Part shown: positions 19,240 to 28,336 of the stretch, piece by piece
How positions within the stretch are numbered: position 1 is the stretch's first letter
Layout: every line of letters starts with the position of its first letter
NCBI RefSeq assembly: GCF_902498195.1
Contig: NZ_CABVIY010000002.1
Span: 868,001-932,000 of the forward strand
Direction of reading: 5' to 3'
DNA from: Pseudomonas fluorescens
GTDB lineage: Bacteria > Pseudomonadota > Gammaproteobacteria > Pseudomonadales > Pseudomonadaceae
DNA length: 64,000 nt
Program-made: the position numbers and the translations under genes
Notes under the pieces: generated by a model
What the model was told of the DNA's origin: nothing
What the model saw: only the letters and a program-made list of their open reading frames with translations
The model's database searches: none

Positions 19240-19878
19240 TTACATCGACAGAATCAGCCGGCCGGCAAACAGAATCAGGATCACGCCCATGGTGCGTTCA
19301 AACCAGTGTCCCAGGTGCAAAAACAACAATCTCACCCTGTTGCTTGAAAAGAACAGCGCAACGACCACAAACCATAAGGCGTTCACGAAGCACATCCACA
19401 CGCCATACAGCGCCTGAATCTTCAGTGGCGTCGCAGTGCTGATGAGGGTGGTGAAAATCGCCAGGAAAAACAAAGTGGCCTTGGGGTTGGTGGCGTTGGT
19501 GAGGAAACCGGTAGTGAAAGCCTTCAGTCGTGTTTGCTCAGTGGCCGGTGCGTCAGCGTTTTCACTCACCAATACGGTTTTTGGCTGGCTGCGCACCAGG
19601 CTGACCCCCAAATAAAGAATGTAGGCGCCGCCCACGACCTTGGCCACCGTCAACAACCAGGGTGTGGTGTGCATCAACGCGCCGACGCCCAGCAGCGTAT
19701 ACAGCACATGCACGGAAATGCCGGCGCCGATGCCCAGCGCCGTGCAAATGCCCACCCACCGGCCAAACCGCACACTCTGGCGGATGGTGACGGCGAAATC
19801 CGGTCCGGGAGCGACGACAGCCAGAAAATGGATAGTCGCCAGCGCCAGAAACTCGCCCAGGTAATTCGAAAATTGCAT
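19240..19878 (-). CDS. LysE/RhtB-family amino-acid exporter
   Basis: The 212-residue integral membrane protein has about six hydrophobic segments and the family N-terminal motif HFLAVVAPGPDFAV; GFLTNATNPKATLFF is the second signature of the RhtB branch. It exports amino acids or derivatives such as homoserine or threonine across the inner membrane; the substrate is unknown. GGAG is five bases before the ATG. Confidence 0.92.
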   Translation of the reverse strand: MQFSNYLGEFLALATIHFLAVVAPGPDFAVTIRQSVRFGRWVGICTALGIGAGISVHVLYTLLGVGALMHTTPWLLTVAKVVGGAYILYLGVSLVRSQPKTVLVSENADAPATEQTRLKAFTTGFLTNATNPKATLFFLAIFTTLISTATPLKIQALYGVWMCFVNALWFVVVALFFSSNRVRLLFLHLGHWFERTMGVILILFAGRLILSM

Positions 19879-19952
19879 CTCAACTCCATGTCGTCAGGGT
19901 GACGCGGCCACGTGGCGCGGGGCGATACCGTTAGTGGTATCGCGCCAGGGGC

Positions 19953-20579
19953 TCATTCCACGTGGTAGTGGACGGACAACGTTCCTTTCTTGTGTGAAAG
20001 GGATTCGATCGTCACCGTGCCCAAATCCTTCAGGCTACGTACATGGGTGCCACCGCAGCCGTAGGCGGGCAGCTCACCAAAGCCGATTTCCCGGGCGCCT
20101 TCGCGAAGCGACGTGAGACGTGGCAAATCGTGAGTGATCATTTGTTGAATGCCCTGTTGCAGGGCTTGGGCTTCAACATCCTGGGCCGATTCCGCAGGTT
20201 TGAACTGCACACGCCCTTCGCCCGGCCAGTGATGGGCCTTGATCGGCATCCACCCCATGGCCTGGACACAGTGGCCGATCAGGTGGCCGGCGGTGTGCAT
20301 GCGTGTATTGAACTGACGGCGTTGCTCATCGACCTGGATCCGTGTCATTGCGGGATGTACCGGATGGTCGACGAAATGGATGATCCGGTCAGGTTCCTGT
20401 ACCACCCGCAATACCCGGCTTTCGCCAATCCAGCCGGTATCACAGGGTTGCCCGCCGCCTTGAGGGTGAAACAGCGTTGCGCGCAAAACCACCGCGAATT
20501 CGTGTTCGTGGGGCGTGCATTCCAGGACTTCCACATTGGCCTTGAGGTCATCGCTGTGGAAAAAGAGGCGAAGCGTCAT
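19953..20579 (-). CDS. Alanyl-tRNA editing protein (AlaX-like)
   Basis: The 208-residue free-standing editing domain, related to the AlaRS/ThrRS second additional domain, hydrolyses mischarged tRNA(Ala). The zinc ligands are present as HTAGH (His95, His99) and CGGTH (Cys175, His179), and the glycine-rich loop FHPQGGGQPCDTG is typical. It ends 75 bases from the LysE gene on the same strand and is divergent from the LysR gene; the ribosome binding site is weak. Confidence 0.9.
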   Translation of the reverse strand: MTLRLFFHSDDLKANVEVLECTPHEHEFAVVLRATLFHPQGGGQPCDTGWIGESRVLRVVQEPDRIIHFVDHPVHPAMTRIQVDEQRRQFNTRMHTAGHLIGHCVQAMGWMPIKAHHWPGEGRVQFKPAESAQDVEAQALQQGIQQMITHDLPRLTSLREGAREIGFGELPAYGCGGTHVRSLKDLGTVTIESLSHKKGTLSVHYHVE

Positions 20580-20670
20580 GTTGCAAACTCGTATGAATGT
20601 TTCCGGTTTTCATTATAGGGAGCGTGGAAATGCGTGATAATCCGTTCAAACTTCAAAGGACTGTTGCGTC

Positions 20671-21669
20671 GTGAGCATAAATCTTCCGCTGCCGCTGCTG
20701 GGCGAAATGGCCATATTCGTCAAGGTTGTCGAGACCGGCAGCTTCTCCGAGGCCGCACGCCAGATGGGTTCCTCACCTTCGGCCGTGAGTCGCAGCATCT
20801 CGCGGCTGGAGAAAGCGCTCGCCATTCGCCTGCTTCAGCGCACCACGCGCAAGCTGCGGTTGAGCGAAGGCGGCGAGGAAGTGTTCAAGCGGTGCCAGGA
20901 GATGGTCAGTGCCGCCCGGTCGGTGATGGAAATCAGCGGTCAGTTCACTGAGGAGCCCGAGGGTGTGGTGCGAATCAGCGTCCCGAAAGCGGTGGGCCGA
21001 ATCGTGATTCACCCGCATATGCCGGAGTTTCTGCGCCGTTATCCCAAGGTGGATGTGGAGCTGTTGCTGGAGGATCGTCAGGTGGACCTGATCGATGATC
21101 ATGTCGACCTGGCGATTCGTATCACCGATCGGCCGCCTGCGGGGCTGGTGGGGCGGCAATTGCTGACCATCGACCATTTGCTCTGCGCGACACCCGAATA
21201 TCTGGCCGAGCACGGAACGCCGACGCATCCCCATGACTTGCTCAACCACAGTTGCATCTACCTGGGGGAAACGCCGAGTGACGCACGCTGGAAGTTCAGG
21301 AAGGGCAGCAAATCAGTGACGGTCGGCGTGCGCGGGCGATATGCCGCCAATCATACGGGCGTACGTTTCGGTGCCGTCTTGCAGCACATCGGCATCGGCA
21401 GCCTGCCGTATTTCACGGCGCGCCGTGCCCTGGAGAAGGGGTTGATGGTGCAAGTGCTCCCGGACTGGACCTTTCTGGCGTCCTACCACGGTGGCGCCTG
21501 GTTGCTGCATTCACCCACCCGATACCTGCCACCCAAGCTGCGGGTGTTGATCGATTACCTGGTGGAGTGTCTGGAGAAGGAACCGACGCTGGGTCGGCCG
21601 GGCAAGTCGAGCCCTTCGAACATTGCCGTTTCGGAGTATGAACTGCCCGAGAGTGACGGGTTGTTCTGA
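20671..21669 (+). CDS. LysR-family transcriptional regulator
   Basis: A 332-residue LTTR. The helix-turn-helix lies in the first 65 residues (FVKVVETGSFSEAARQMGSSPSAVSRSISRLE) and is followed by a periplasmic-binding-protein-like effector domain. GTG at 20671 with AAAGGA ten bases upstream gives the extended N terminus SINLPLPLLGEMAIF. It is divergent from alaX with 91 bp between, so it may control the alaX/LysE-type pair (inference). Confidence 0.92.
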   Translation: MSINLPLPLLGEMAIFVKVVETGSFSEAARQMGSSPSAVSRSISRLEKALAIRLLQRTTRKLRLSEGGEEVFKRCQEMVSAARSVMEISGQFTEEPEGVVRISVPKAVGRIVIHPHMPEFLRRYPKVDVELLLEDRQVDLIDDHVDLAIRITDRPPAGLVGRQLLTIDHLLCATPEYLAEHGTPTHPHDLLNHSCIYLGETPSDARWKFRKGSKSVTVGVRGRYAANHTGVRFGAVLQHIGIGSLPYFTARRALEKGLMVQVLPDWTFLASYHGGAWLLHSPTRYLPPKLRVLIDYLVECLEKEPTLGRPGKSSPSNIAVSEYELPESDGLF

Positions 21670-21671
21670 GC

Positions 21672-21758
21672 AAAAATCGAAAGATCACAGCCTTCGGCAG
21701 CTCCTGCATTGGGATGGCGTACACCCTGTAGGAGCTGCCGAAGGCTGCGTTCTTTTGC
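21672..21758. repeat. Second-family palindromic repeat
   Basis: GATCACAGCCTTCGGCAGCT with CCTGCA, then the inverse TGTAGGAGCTGCCGAAGGCT. It is the same family as the elements at 11.4, 40.5 and 47.2 kb. Confidence 0.8.
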
Positions 21759-21774
21759 TCTACCCGGTAAATAA

Positions 21775-21810
21775 AAAAGGCCCGCATGGATCACCCTGCA
21801 GGCCTTTTCT
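21775..21810. terminator. Probable bidirectional terminator
   Basis: AAAAGGCC and GGCCTTTT pair over a loop of about 18 bases that can extend with GCA/TGC. It lies between the convergent LysR gene and the PA2817-type gene. Confidence 0.6.
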
Positions 21811-21825
21811 ATTGCTGATCGACGA

Positions 21826-22233
21826 TCAGTGCTTGCTGTCCTGGTTCGACAAGGCCAGCAGCTGTTTTTCCTGGTTCCAGTCAAAGGGTTCGTCGTTCTG
21901 CTCAGCTTCGAAGCGACGTTCTTCCAGCGCCTGGTACAGGTCGATTTCGTCATCGGGCATGTAGTGCAGGCAGTCCCCGGCGAAGTACCACAGCAGGTCG
22001 CGCGGGACCAGGTGGGCGATTTGCGGGTAGCGGGTGATCACCTGGCACAGAATGTCCTGGCCCAGGTATTGGCTTTCGATCGGGTCGACCGGCAGCAGTG
22101 CACGCAGTTCGTCAAAGCGCTCCAGGAACAAGGCATGGCTTTCTTCGGGAACCTGGTCGGCCTCACCCACGGCGACCAGGATGCTGCGCAGGTGGTCGAG
22201 CAAAACGAGATGATCGGCAACGATGTTGGACAC
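21826..22233 (-). CDS. PA2817-family protein, function unknown
   Basis: The 135-residue acidic soluble protein begins MSNIVADHLVLLDHLRSILV and resembles the Pseudomonas family named after PA2817. GTG at 22233 is chosen because GAGGA sits eight bases upstream; an in-frame TTG at 22254 lacks such a site. It lies next to fadE on the same strand, as in other pseudomonads, suggesting a link to fatty-acid use. No catalytic motif was seen. Confidence 0.82.
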   Translation of the reverse strand: MSNIVADHLVLLDHLRSILVAVGEADQVPEESHALFLERFDELRALLPVDPIESQYLGQDILCQVITRYPQIAHLVPRDLLWYFAGDCLHYMPDDEIDLYQALEERRFEAEQNDEPFDWNQEKQLLALSNQDSKH

Positions 22234-22316
22234 GAGATAAGTCCTCAAGAGCAAAACGGGCGCAGGAGTATAAAGCGCCCGCGCCCTTTTTTACATGCTG
22301 CACATGGCTGGCTGGA

Positions 22317-24764
22317 TCAGCGGACCTTGTTGTCGGACAGGGCTATTTGCTCTTTATCGAAATCATCCACATCAATCACCTTGCGTCGCGCCGCTTCGGC
22401 CTCGCGCAGGCTTTGAGCTTCGACGGGCTGCAACACGCCGGCTTCCAGGGCCGCATCGATGACGTGTTCACCGGCGACCGGCTTGACCTGGCCGCTCTTG
22501 AGGGCCACATGAAGCTTCTTGCGCAACGGTTGCGCAGCGCTCAACAGGTCATAGGCATGTTGCAGGACGCCGACCGGGTCCTCGTTCGATTGCGGGCGGT
22601 AGCAGCCCTGGAGCAATTCTTCGAGGGCCGGATCGCCCTTGGGACGACCGATCACCGCCGCCACGGCAGCCCCGAGTTTGTCCGACGGTCCTTTGTGGCG
22701 GCGACCGAACGGGAATACGATCACCCGCAACAGGCACCCCAGCACCTTGTTCGGGAAGTTATTGAGCAGTTCATCCATGGCCCGTTCCGCCTGGCCAAGG
22801 CTCTCCTCCATGGCCCAGGTAAACAGCGGTTCCATGTGCTGTGGCGAGTCGAGGTCGTTGTAGCGTTTGAGCGCGGCGCTGGCTAGGTACATGTTGCTCA
22901 GTACATCGCCCAGTCGAGCCGACAAGCGTTCGCGACGTTTCAGTTCGCCGCCCAGCAACATCATGCTGAGGTCGGCCAGCAGCGCGAACGCCGCCGCCTG
23001 GCGGTTGAGGGCGCGGAAATAACCCTGGCTGAGCTTGTCGCCCGGCACGTGTTCCAGATGACCGAACCCGAGGTTCAGCACCAGGGTGCTGGCTGCGTTG
23101 CCCACGGCAAAACCGATGTGTTTGAGCAGCAAGCCATCGAACTCGACCAGTGCCTGATCCTTGTCTTCGCGGCTGGCCAGCGCCATTTCCTTGAGCACGA
23201 AGGGATGGCAGCGAATCGCGCCCTGGCCGAAGATCATCAGGTTGCGCGAGAGAATGTTCGCGCCTTCCACGGTGATGCAGATGGGCGCGCCTTGCCACAT
23301 GCGTCCGAGATAATTCTTTGGCCCCAGGATGATCGCCTTGCCGCCGTGCACATCCATCGCATGACTGATGCACTCGCGACCGCGCTCGGTGAGCTGATAC
23401 TTGAGAATCGCCGACAGCACCGACGGTTTCTCGCCCAGGTCCACCGCGTTGGCGGTGAGCATCCGCGCGGCGTCCATCATCCAGGCGTTGCCGCCGATGC
23501 GGGCCATGGCTTCCTGGATGCCTTCGAACGCCGCAATCGGCACATTGAACTGCTCGCGAATCTGCGCGTACTGGCCGGTCACCAGGCTGGTGAACTTGGC
23601 CATGCCGGTGCCTACCGCCGGCAGGGAGATCGAGCGTCCGACCGACAGGCAATTCATCAACATCATCCAGCCCTTGCCGAGCATTTCCTGTCCGCCGATC
23701 AGGAACTCCAGCGGAATGAACACGTCCTTGCCGGCGTTCGGGCCGTTCATGAATGCCGCGCCCAAAGGCATGTGGCGGCGGCCGATTTCCACACCGGCGG
23801 TGTCGGTGGGAACCAGCGCCAGGCTGATGCCCAGGTCTTCTTTATCGCCCAGCAAGTGGTCCGGGTCGTAGGCCTTGAACGCCAGGCCGAGGAGGGTGGC
23901 CACCGGGCCGAGGGTGATGTAGCGTTTTTCCCAGTTCAGGCGCAGGCCGAGGGTTTCCTGGCCTTCCCATTCACCTTTGCAGATCACCCCGGTGTCGGGC
24001 ATGCCGCCGGCATCGGAACCGGCCAGCGGTCCGGTCAGGGCGAAGCATGGAATTTCCTCACCGCGCGCCAGACGGGGCAGGTAATGGTTGCGTTGTTCGT
24101 CGGTGCCGTAATGCAGCAACAGTTCGGCCGGGCCGAGGGAATTGGGGACCATCACGGTGGACGCCAGGTCGCCGCTGTGGCTCGCCAGTTTCATGGCCAC
24201 CTGGGAGTGGGCGTAGGCGGAAAAACCCTTGCCGCCAAACTCCTTGGGAATGATCAGGGCGAAGAAGCCGTTGTCCTTGATAAAAGCCCAGGCCTCGGCG
24301 GGCAGATCCATGGTTTGTCCGAGTTGCCAGTCGCTGACCATGGCGCACAGCTCTTCGGTCGGCCCCTCGATAAACGCACGTTCTTCTTCGTTCAATTGCG
24401 CGATGGGATAGGACAGCAGTTTGTTCCAGTCCGGGCGACCGCTGAACAGTTCGCCGTCCCACCACACGGTGCCGGCTTCAATGGCGTCGCGTTCGGTTTG
24501 CGACATGGGCGGCAGGGTTTTCTGGAACCAGTTGAACATGGGCGCGCTGAAGAATTTGCGACGCAGATCAGGCAGCAGCAAAGGGGCCGCCACCGCAGCG
24601 GTGAGTACCCAAAAAATCACCAGCAGCCAGCCCGGTGCGCGGCTGAAGGCCCCCATTGCCAGCAGATAGACAGCCACGATGCCCAGGGCCGGCAGTGGCG
24701 CGATGCGACGGTGGGCCAAATAAGCGATTCCGACAACCAGAACCAGTATCCACAACAGCAGCAT
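22317..24764 (-). CDS. fadE: Acyl-CoA dehydrogenase FadE
   Basis: At 815 residues this matches the unusually long FadE type (E. coli 814). Two N-terminal hydrophobic segments (LLLWILVLVVGIAYLA and LVIFWVLTAAVAAPLLL) anchor it to the membrane, followed by the FAD-dependent dehydrogenase core and a DUF1974 C-terminal domain. It catalyses the first step of beta-oxidation, forming trans-2-enoyl-CoA. GGAGG precedes the ATG. A 15-bp palindrome lies 145 bases upstream in the divergent promoter region. Confidence 0.95.
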   Translation of the reverse strand: MLLLWILVLVVGIAYLAHRRIAPLPALGIVAVYLLAMGAFSRAPGWLLVIFWVLTAAVAAPLLLPDLRRKFFSAPMFNWFQKTLPPMSQTERDAIEAGTVWWDGELFSGRPDWNKLLSYPIAQLNEEERAFIEGPTEELCAMVSDWQLGQTMDLPAEAWAFIKDNGFFALIIPKEFGGKGFSAYAHSQVAMKLASHSGDLASTVMVPNSLGPAELLLHYGTDEQRNHYLPRLARGEEIPCFALTGPLAGSDAGGMPDTGVICKGEWEGQETLGLRLNWEKRYITLGPVATLLGLAFKAYDPDHLLGDKEDLGISLALVPTDTAGVEIGRRHMPLGAAFMNGPNAGKDVFIPLEFLIGGQEMLGKGWMMLMNCLSVGRSISLPAVGTGMAKFTSLVTGQYAQIREQFNVPIAAFEGIQEAMARIGGNAWMMDAARMLTANAVDLGEKPSVLSAILKYQLTERGRECISHAMDVHGGKAIILGPKNYLGRMWQGAPICITVEGANILSRNLMIFGQGAIRCHPFVLKEMALASREDKDQALVEFDGLLLKHIGFAVGNAASTLVLNLGFGHLEHVPGDKLSQGYFRALNRQAAAFALLADLSMMLLGGELKRRERLSARLGDVLSNMYLASAALKRYNDLDSPQHMEPLFTWAMEESLGQAERAMDELLNNFPNKVLGCLLRVIVFPFGRRHKGPSDKLGAAVAAVIGRPKGDPALEELLQGCYRPQSNEDPVGVLQHAYDLLSAAQPLRKKLHVALKSGQVKPVAGEHVIDAALEAGVLQPVEAQSLREAEAARRKVIDVDDFDKEQIALSDNKVR

Positions 24765-24908
24765 ATTTTATCCTCCGTGAAACCAGGGCGAACCAACCCA
24801 CAGAGCTTAGACGGCATCCGCGAAACAGGGGGGTCAGAGCGATGTGATTGAAAACGTGGGAAACCTTGGGTGATTTTGTCGGCCCGGGGCACGGCAGACC
24901 GTGAAAAA

Positions 24909-24923
24909 TCGTTCATTGAACGA
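24909..24923. promoter_or_regulatory. Palindrome in the fadE/transglutaminase divergent region
   Basis: TCGTTCA-T-TGAACGA is a perfect 7+1+7 inverted repeat. It does not match the PsrA site GAAAC-N4-GTTTC. The rest of the 248-bp gap shows no other clear element. Confidence 0.5.
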
Positions 24924-25012
24924 GTGAAAGTGCGCCCATGTTTGGCCGAAACGTCGTTATCTCTGTGCTGAACCTCTCGCTAGACTCGGGGCTTCCCCAG
25001 GAGATTGCCCGC

Positions 25013-25672
25013 ATGCACGAGTACCTGAGTCCCGGCCGCTTCATCGATAGTGACCACCCCTCGGTGGTGGAGTTCGCCGAAAAACACCGTGGCAGCCGTC
25101 GTGATCCGATCGAGCAGGCGATCCATCTCTACTACGCCGTGCGTGAGGCGGTGCGCTACAACCCTTACACCTTCAGCCGTGATCCCCAAACCCTGCGGGG
25201 CAGTTATGCATTGGCCGCCGGGGAGAGTTACTGCGTGCCCAAGGCCACGCTGCTGGCGGGCGCTGCGCGGCATTGCGGCATTCCCGCGCGGATCGGCCTG
25301 GCGGACGTGCGCAATCATTTGTCGACGCCGCGCCTGCTCGAATTGCTCAAGAGCGACGTGTTCGCCATGCACGGTTATACCGAGCTGTACCTGAACGGAC
25401 GTTGGGTCAAGGCCACGCCAGCGTTCAACCAGGGTTTGTGCGATTTGTTCAATGTCGCGCCGCTGGAGTTCGACGGCATTAACGACAGTGTTTTCCACCC
25501 CTTCAACCGTGACGGCGAGAAATTGATGGAGTATCTGGTCGATCACGGTCAGTTCACGGATGTGCCCGAGGCGTTCTTCTTCGAGCATCTGCGCCAGTGC
25601 TATCCACACTTGTTCGGCGAGCAACTGCCAGCGCTGCTGGGCGACATGCAGAGTGATTTGAGTCGCGCCTGA
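25013..25672 (+). CDS. Transglutaminase-like (cysteine protease fold) protein
   Basis: The 219-residue protein has the transglutaminase core: Cys74 in ESYCVPKATLLAGAARHCG and His120 in MHGYTELYLNGRW. The position that normally carries the third catalytic residue (Asp in a WxxxDPT-like motif) reads VKATPAFN, so the triad is altered. AGGAG lies nine bases before the ATG at 25013, deciding against upstream starts. It is divergent from fadE; substrate and role are unknown. Confidence 0.85.
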   Translation: MHEYLSPGRFIDSDHPSVVEFAEKHRGSRRDPIEQAIHLYYAVREAVRYNPYTFSRDPQTLRGSYALAAGESYCVPKATLLAGAARHCGIPARIGLADVRNHLSTPRLLELLKSDVFAMHGYTELYLNGRWVKATPAFNQGLCDLFNVAPLEFDGINDSVFHPFNRDGEKLMEYLVDHGQFTDVPEAFFFEHLRQCYPHLFGEQLPALLGDMQSDLSRA

Positions 25673-25715
25673 TCCGGCGTATGCTGCCTGCGAATTCAAC
25701 CATCGAGAGGCGGTC

Positions 25716-26339
25716 ATGCTGAAGATCTGGGGACGGAAAAATTCATCGAATGTCAGGAAGCCATTGTGGGCCGCCGAGGAACTCGGCCTGGCTTATGAGG
25801 CCATCGATGCGGGCGGTGCTTTTGGTGTCGTCGATACGCCCGAGTATCGCGCCATGAACCCCAATGGCCGGGTTCCAGTGATCCAGGACGACGGTTTCGT
25901 CCTGTGGGAATCCAACGCCATCGTCCGTTACCTGTTGGCCAAGCACGCGCCGAATACCGCGTGGTACCCCTCGGATCTGCAAGGACGGGCCACCGCTGAC
26001 AAATGGATGGACTGGACCACCTCCAGTTTCGCCGGCCCGTTCCGGACCGTGTTCTGGGGCGTCTTGCGCACACCGGCCGAGCAGCAGGATTGGCCCGCCA
26101 TCGAGGCGGCGATCAAGGAATGCGAAGGGCTGCTGACCCTGGCGGATCAGGCGCTGGCGACCAAACCGTACCTGTCCGGTGATGAAATCGGCATGGGCGA
26201 CATTCCGCTGGGCAGTTTTATTTATGCCTGGTTCGAAATGCCGATCGAGCGTGCGCCGCTGCCGCATCTGGAGGCCTGGTATGCACGGTTGAAGCAGCGT
26301 CCGGCGTATCGCAAGGCGGTCATGACCGCGTTGACTTAA
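25716..26339 (+). CDS. Glutathione S-transferase family protein
   Basis: The 207-residue protein has an N-terminal thioredoxin-like domain with SSNVRKPLW (active-site Ser region), the cis-Pro segment GRVPVIQ, the glutathione-binding WESNAIVRYL (Glu-Ser), and an all-helical C-terminal domain with GMGDIPLG (N-capping Asp). GAGAGG precedes the ATG. It follows the transglutaminase-like gene after 43 bases, possibly co-transcribed. Confidence 0.92.
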   Translation: MLKIWGRKNSSNVRKPLWAAEELGLAYEAIDAGGAFGVVDTPEYRAMNPNGRVPVIQDDGFVLWESNAIVRYLLAKHAPNTAWYPSDLQGRATADKWMDWTTSSFAGPFRTVFWGVLRTPAEQQDWPAIEAAIKECEGLLTLADQALATKPYLSGDEIGMGDIPLGSFIYAWFEMPIERAPLPHLEAWYARLKQRPAYRKAVMTALT

Positions 26340-26472
26340 TACTCACTATCGACACACTTGACTGTACTTGTGTGGCGGCGACAAGCACCATTGTGCCGGT
26401 GCGCTGTGGTTGTGTTGATCGCCGCCCGCCCCTATTCATCCCTTTCTTTCCTTCTTGGTGCGTAAATCCGAT

Positions 26473-27405
26473 ATGAGTTCCGCTCTGTCCATCCGGCAGC
26501 TAACCAAAACCTACGGCAACGGTTTCCAGGCCCTGAGTGGTATCGATCTGGACGTCGCCGAAGGTGACTTTTTCGCCTTGCTCGGCCCCAACGGCGCCGG
26601 CAAATCCACGACCATCGGCATTCTCTCGACCCTGGTGAACAAGACCAGCGGTACGGTGAACATCTTCGGTCACGACCTGGACAAGAACCCGGCGCAGCTC
26701 AAGCGCTCCATCGGCGTGGTGCCCCAGGAATTCAATTTCAACCAGTTCGAGAAGACCTTTGACATCGTCGTGACCCAGGCCGGTTACTACGGCATTCCGG
26801 CGAAAGTCGCCAAGGAACGCGCCGAGCAGTACCTGACCCAGCTCGGCCTGTGGGACAAGCGCGATGTGCCGTCGCGTTCGCTGTCCGGCGGCATGAAGCG
26901 TCGTCTGATGATCGCCCGGGCACTGGTCCACGAACCGCGCCTGTTGATCCTCGACGAACCGACCGCCGGGGTGGACATCGAATTGCGTCGCTCGATGTGG
27001 ACCTTCCTCACCGAGCTGAACCAGAAAGGCATCACCATCATCCTCACCACGCATTACCTGGAAGAGGCGGAGCAGTTGTGCCGCAACATCGGCATCATCG
27101 ACCACGGCACCATTGTCGAAAACACCAGCATGAAGCAGCTGCTCGGCCAACTGCATGTCGAGACGTTCCTGCTGGATTTGAAGAACAGCCTGGGTGTGCC
27201 TCCACAACTGATCGGCTATCCATCGCGATTGCTCGATGGCCATACGCTGGAAGTCCAGGTGGACAAGAGCATGGGCATCACCGCGTTGTTCACTCAGCTG
27301 GCCCAGCAAAACATTGAAGTGCTGAGCCTGCGCAACAAAACCAATCGCCTTGAGGAGTTGTTCGTGTCCCTGGTGGAGAAAAATCTGTCGAAGGTGGCGG
27401 TATGA
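26473..27405 (+). CDS. ABC transporter ATP-binding protein (YadG-like)
   Basis: The 310-residue ATPase has Walker A GPNGAGKS, the signature LSGGMKRRL, Walker B LLILDEPTAGVD and the switch His in TTHYLEEAE. This is the exporter type of the ABC-2 class. It overlaps the permease gene by four bases (ATGA), so the pair is co-translated. The substrate is unknown. Confidence 0.94.
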   Translation: MSSALSIRQLTKTYGNGFQALSGIDLDVAEGDFFALLGPNGAGKSTTIGILSTLVNKTSGTVNIFGHDLDKNPAQLKRSIGVVPQEFNFNQFEKTFDIVVTQAGYYGIPAKVAKERAEQYLTQLGLWDKRDVPSRSLSGGMKRRLMIARALVHEPRLLILDEPTAGVDIELRRSMWTFLTELNQKGITIILTTHYLEEAEQLCRNIGIIDHGTIVENTSMKQLLGQLHVETFLLDLKNSLGVPPQLIGYPSRLLDGHTLEVQVDKSMGITALFTQLAQQNIEVLSLRNKTNRLEELFVSLVEKNLSKVAV

Positions 27406-28181
27406 GTTCCGAGCTGCAACCCAACCTCGTTGCCCTCAACACCATCGTCTACCGTGAGGTCCGGCGCTTCACCCGGATCTGGCCGCAGACGTTGCTGCCG
27501 CCGGCCATCACCATGGTTCTGTACTTCGTGATCTTCGGCAACCTGATTGGCCGGCAGATCGGCGATATGGGTGGCTTCACCTACATGGAGTACATCGTGC
27601 CGGGGCTGATCATGATGTCGGTGATCACCAACTCCTACGGCAACGTGGTGTCGAGTTTCTTCGGCAGCAAGTTCCAGCGTTCCATCGAAGAGTTGATGGT
27701 GTCGCCGGTGTCGCCGCACACCATCCTGATCGGCTACACCCTCGGCGGTGTGCTGCGCGGCTTGATGGTCGGGATCATCGTCACGCTGCTGTCGCTGTTC
27801 TTCACCGATTTGCAGGTGCATCACCTGGGCGTGACCATTCTGGTGGTGGTGCTGACGGCGACGATCTTCTCGTTGCTCGGCTTCATCAACGCCGTGTTTG
27901 CGCGCAACTTCGACGACATCTCGATCATTCCGACATTCGTGTTGACGCCGTTGACGTACCTGGGCGGGGTGTTCTACTCGATTTCGCTGCTGCCACCGTT
28001 CTGGCAGACCGTGTCCCTGGCCAACCCTGTGTTGCACATGGTCAATGCGTTTCGCTACGGCATCCTCGGGGTGTCGGATATCCGCATCAGCATTGCGATT
28101 ACGTTCATGCTGGTGGCGACCGTGATCCTGTATGTCGGCTGTGCGCGGCTGCTGGTGAGCGGGCGGGGGATGCGCACCTGA
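27402..28181 (+). CDS. ABC-2 type transporter permease (YadH-like)
   Basis: The 259-residue inner-membrane protein has six hydrophobic segments and the ABC-2 signature near PTFVLTPLTYLGGVFYSI. It is the partner of the upstream ATPase. It ends before a broken palindromic repeat and a strong terminator. Confidence 0.94.
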   Translation: MSSELQPNLVALNTIVYREVRRFTRIWPQTLLPPAITMVLYFVIFGNLIGRQIGDMGGFTYMEYIVPGLIMMSVITNSYGNVVSSFFGSKFQRSIEELMVSPVSPHTILIGYTLGGVLRGLMVGIIVTLLSLFFTDLQVHHLGVTILVVVLTATIFSLLGFINAVFARNFDDISIIPTFVLTPLTYLGGVFYSISLLPPFWQTVSLANPVLHMVNAFRYGILGVSDIRISIAITFMLVATVILYVGCARLLVSGRGMRT

Positions 28182-28190
28182 TCGCGAATC

Positions 28191-28281
28191 CCTTGTAGAA
28201 GCTGCCGCAGGCTGCGATCTTTTGATCTTGATTTTCAACGTCCAAAGATCGCAGCCTCGTTTCTCTCGACAGCTCCTGCAT
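28191..28281. repeat. Rearranged second-family palindromic repeat
   Basis: The half-element CTGCCGCAGGCTGCGATCTT is followed by an inverted half AAGATCGCAGCC, so the T-rich ends face inward. This is the opposite arrangement from the other four copies. Confidence 0.65.
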
Positions 28282-28301
28282 AGCGTCTGCAGCCTGTAAA
28301 C

Positions 28302-28330
28302 AAAACGGCCTCCCGATCGGAGGCCGTTTT
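28302..28330. terminator. Bidirectional intrinsic terminator
   Basis: AAAACGGCCTCC-CGATC-GGAGGCCGTTTT is a perfect 12-bp stem between the convergent permease and DUF2062 genes. Confidence 0.88.
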
Positions 28331-28336
28331 GCATGC

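Noticed and set aside
23049..24851. 600-codon open frame antisense to fadE
   Set aside because: Gln/His/Ala-rich shadow without domain; fadE on the minus strand has full family features and a good ribosome binding site.
24765..24920. PsrA operator for fadE
   Set aside because: No GAAAC-N4-GTTTC dyad is present in the fadE upstream region; only the TCGTTCA/TGAACGA palindrome.
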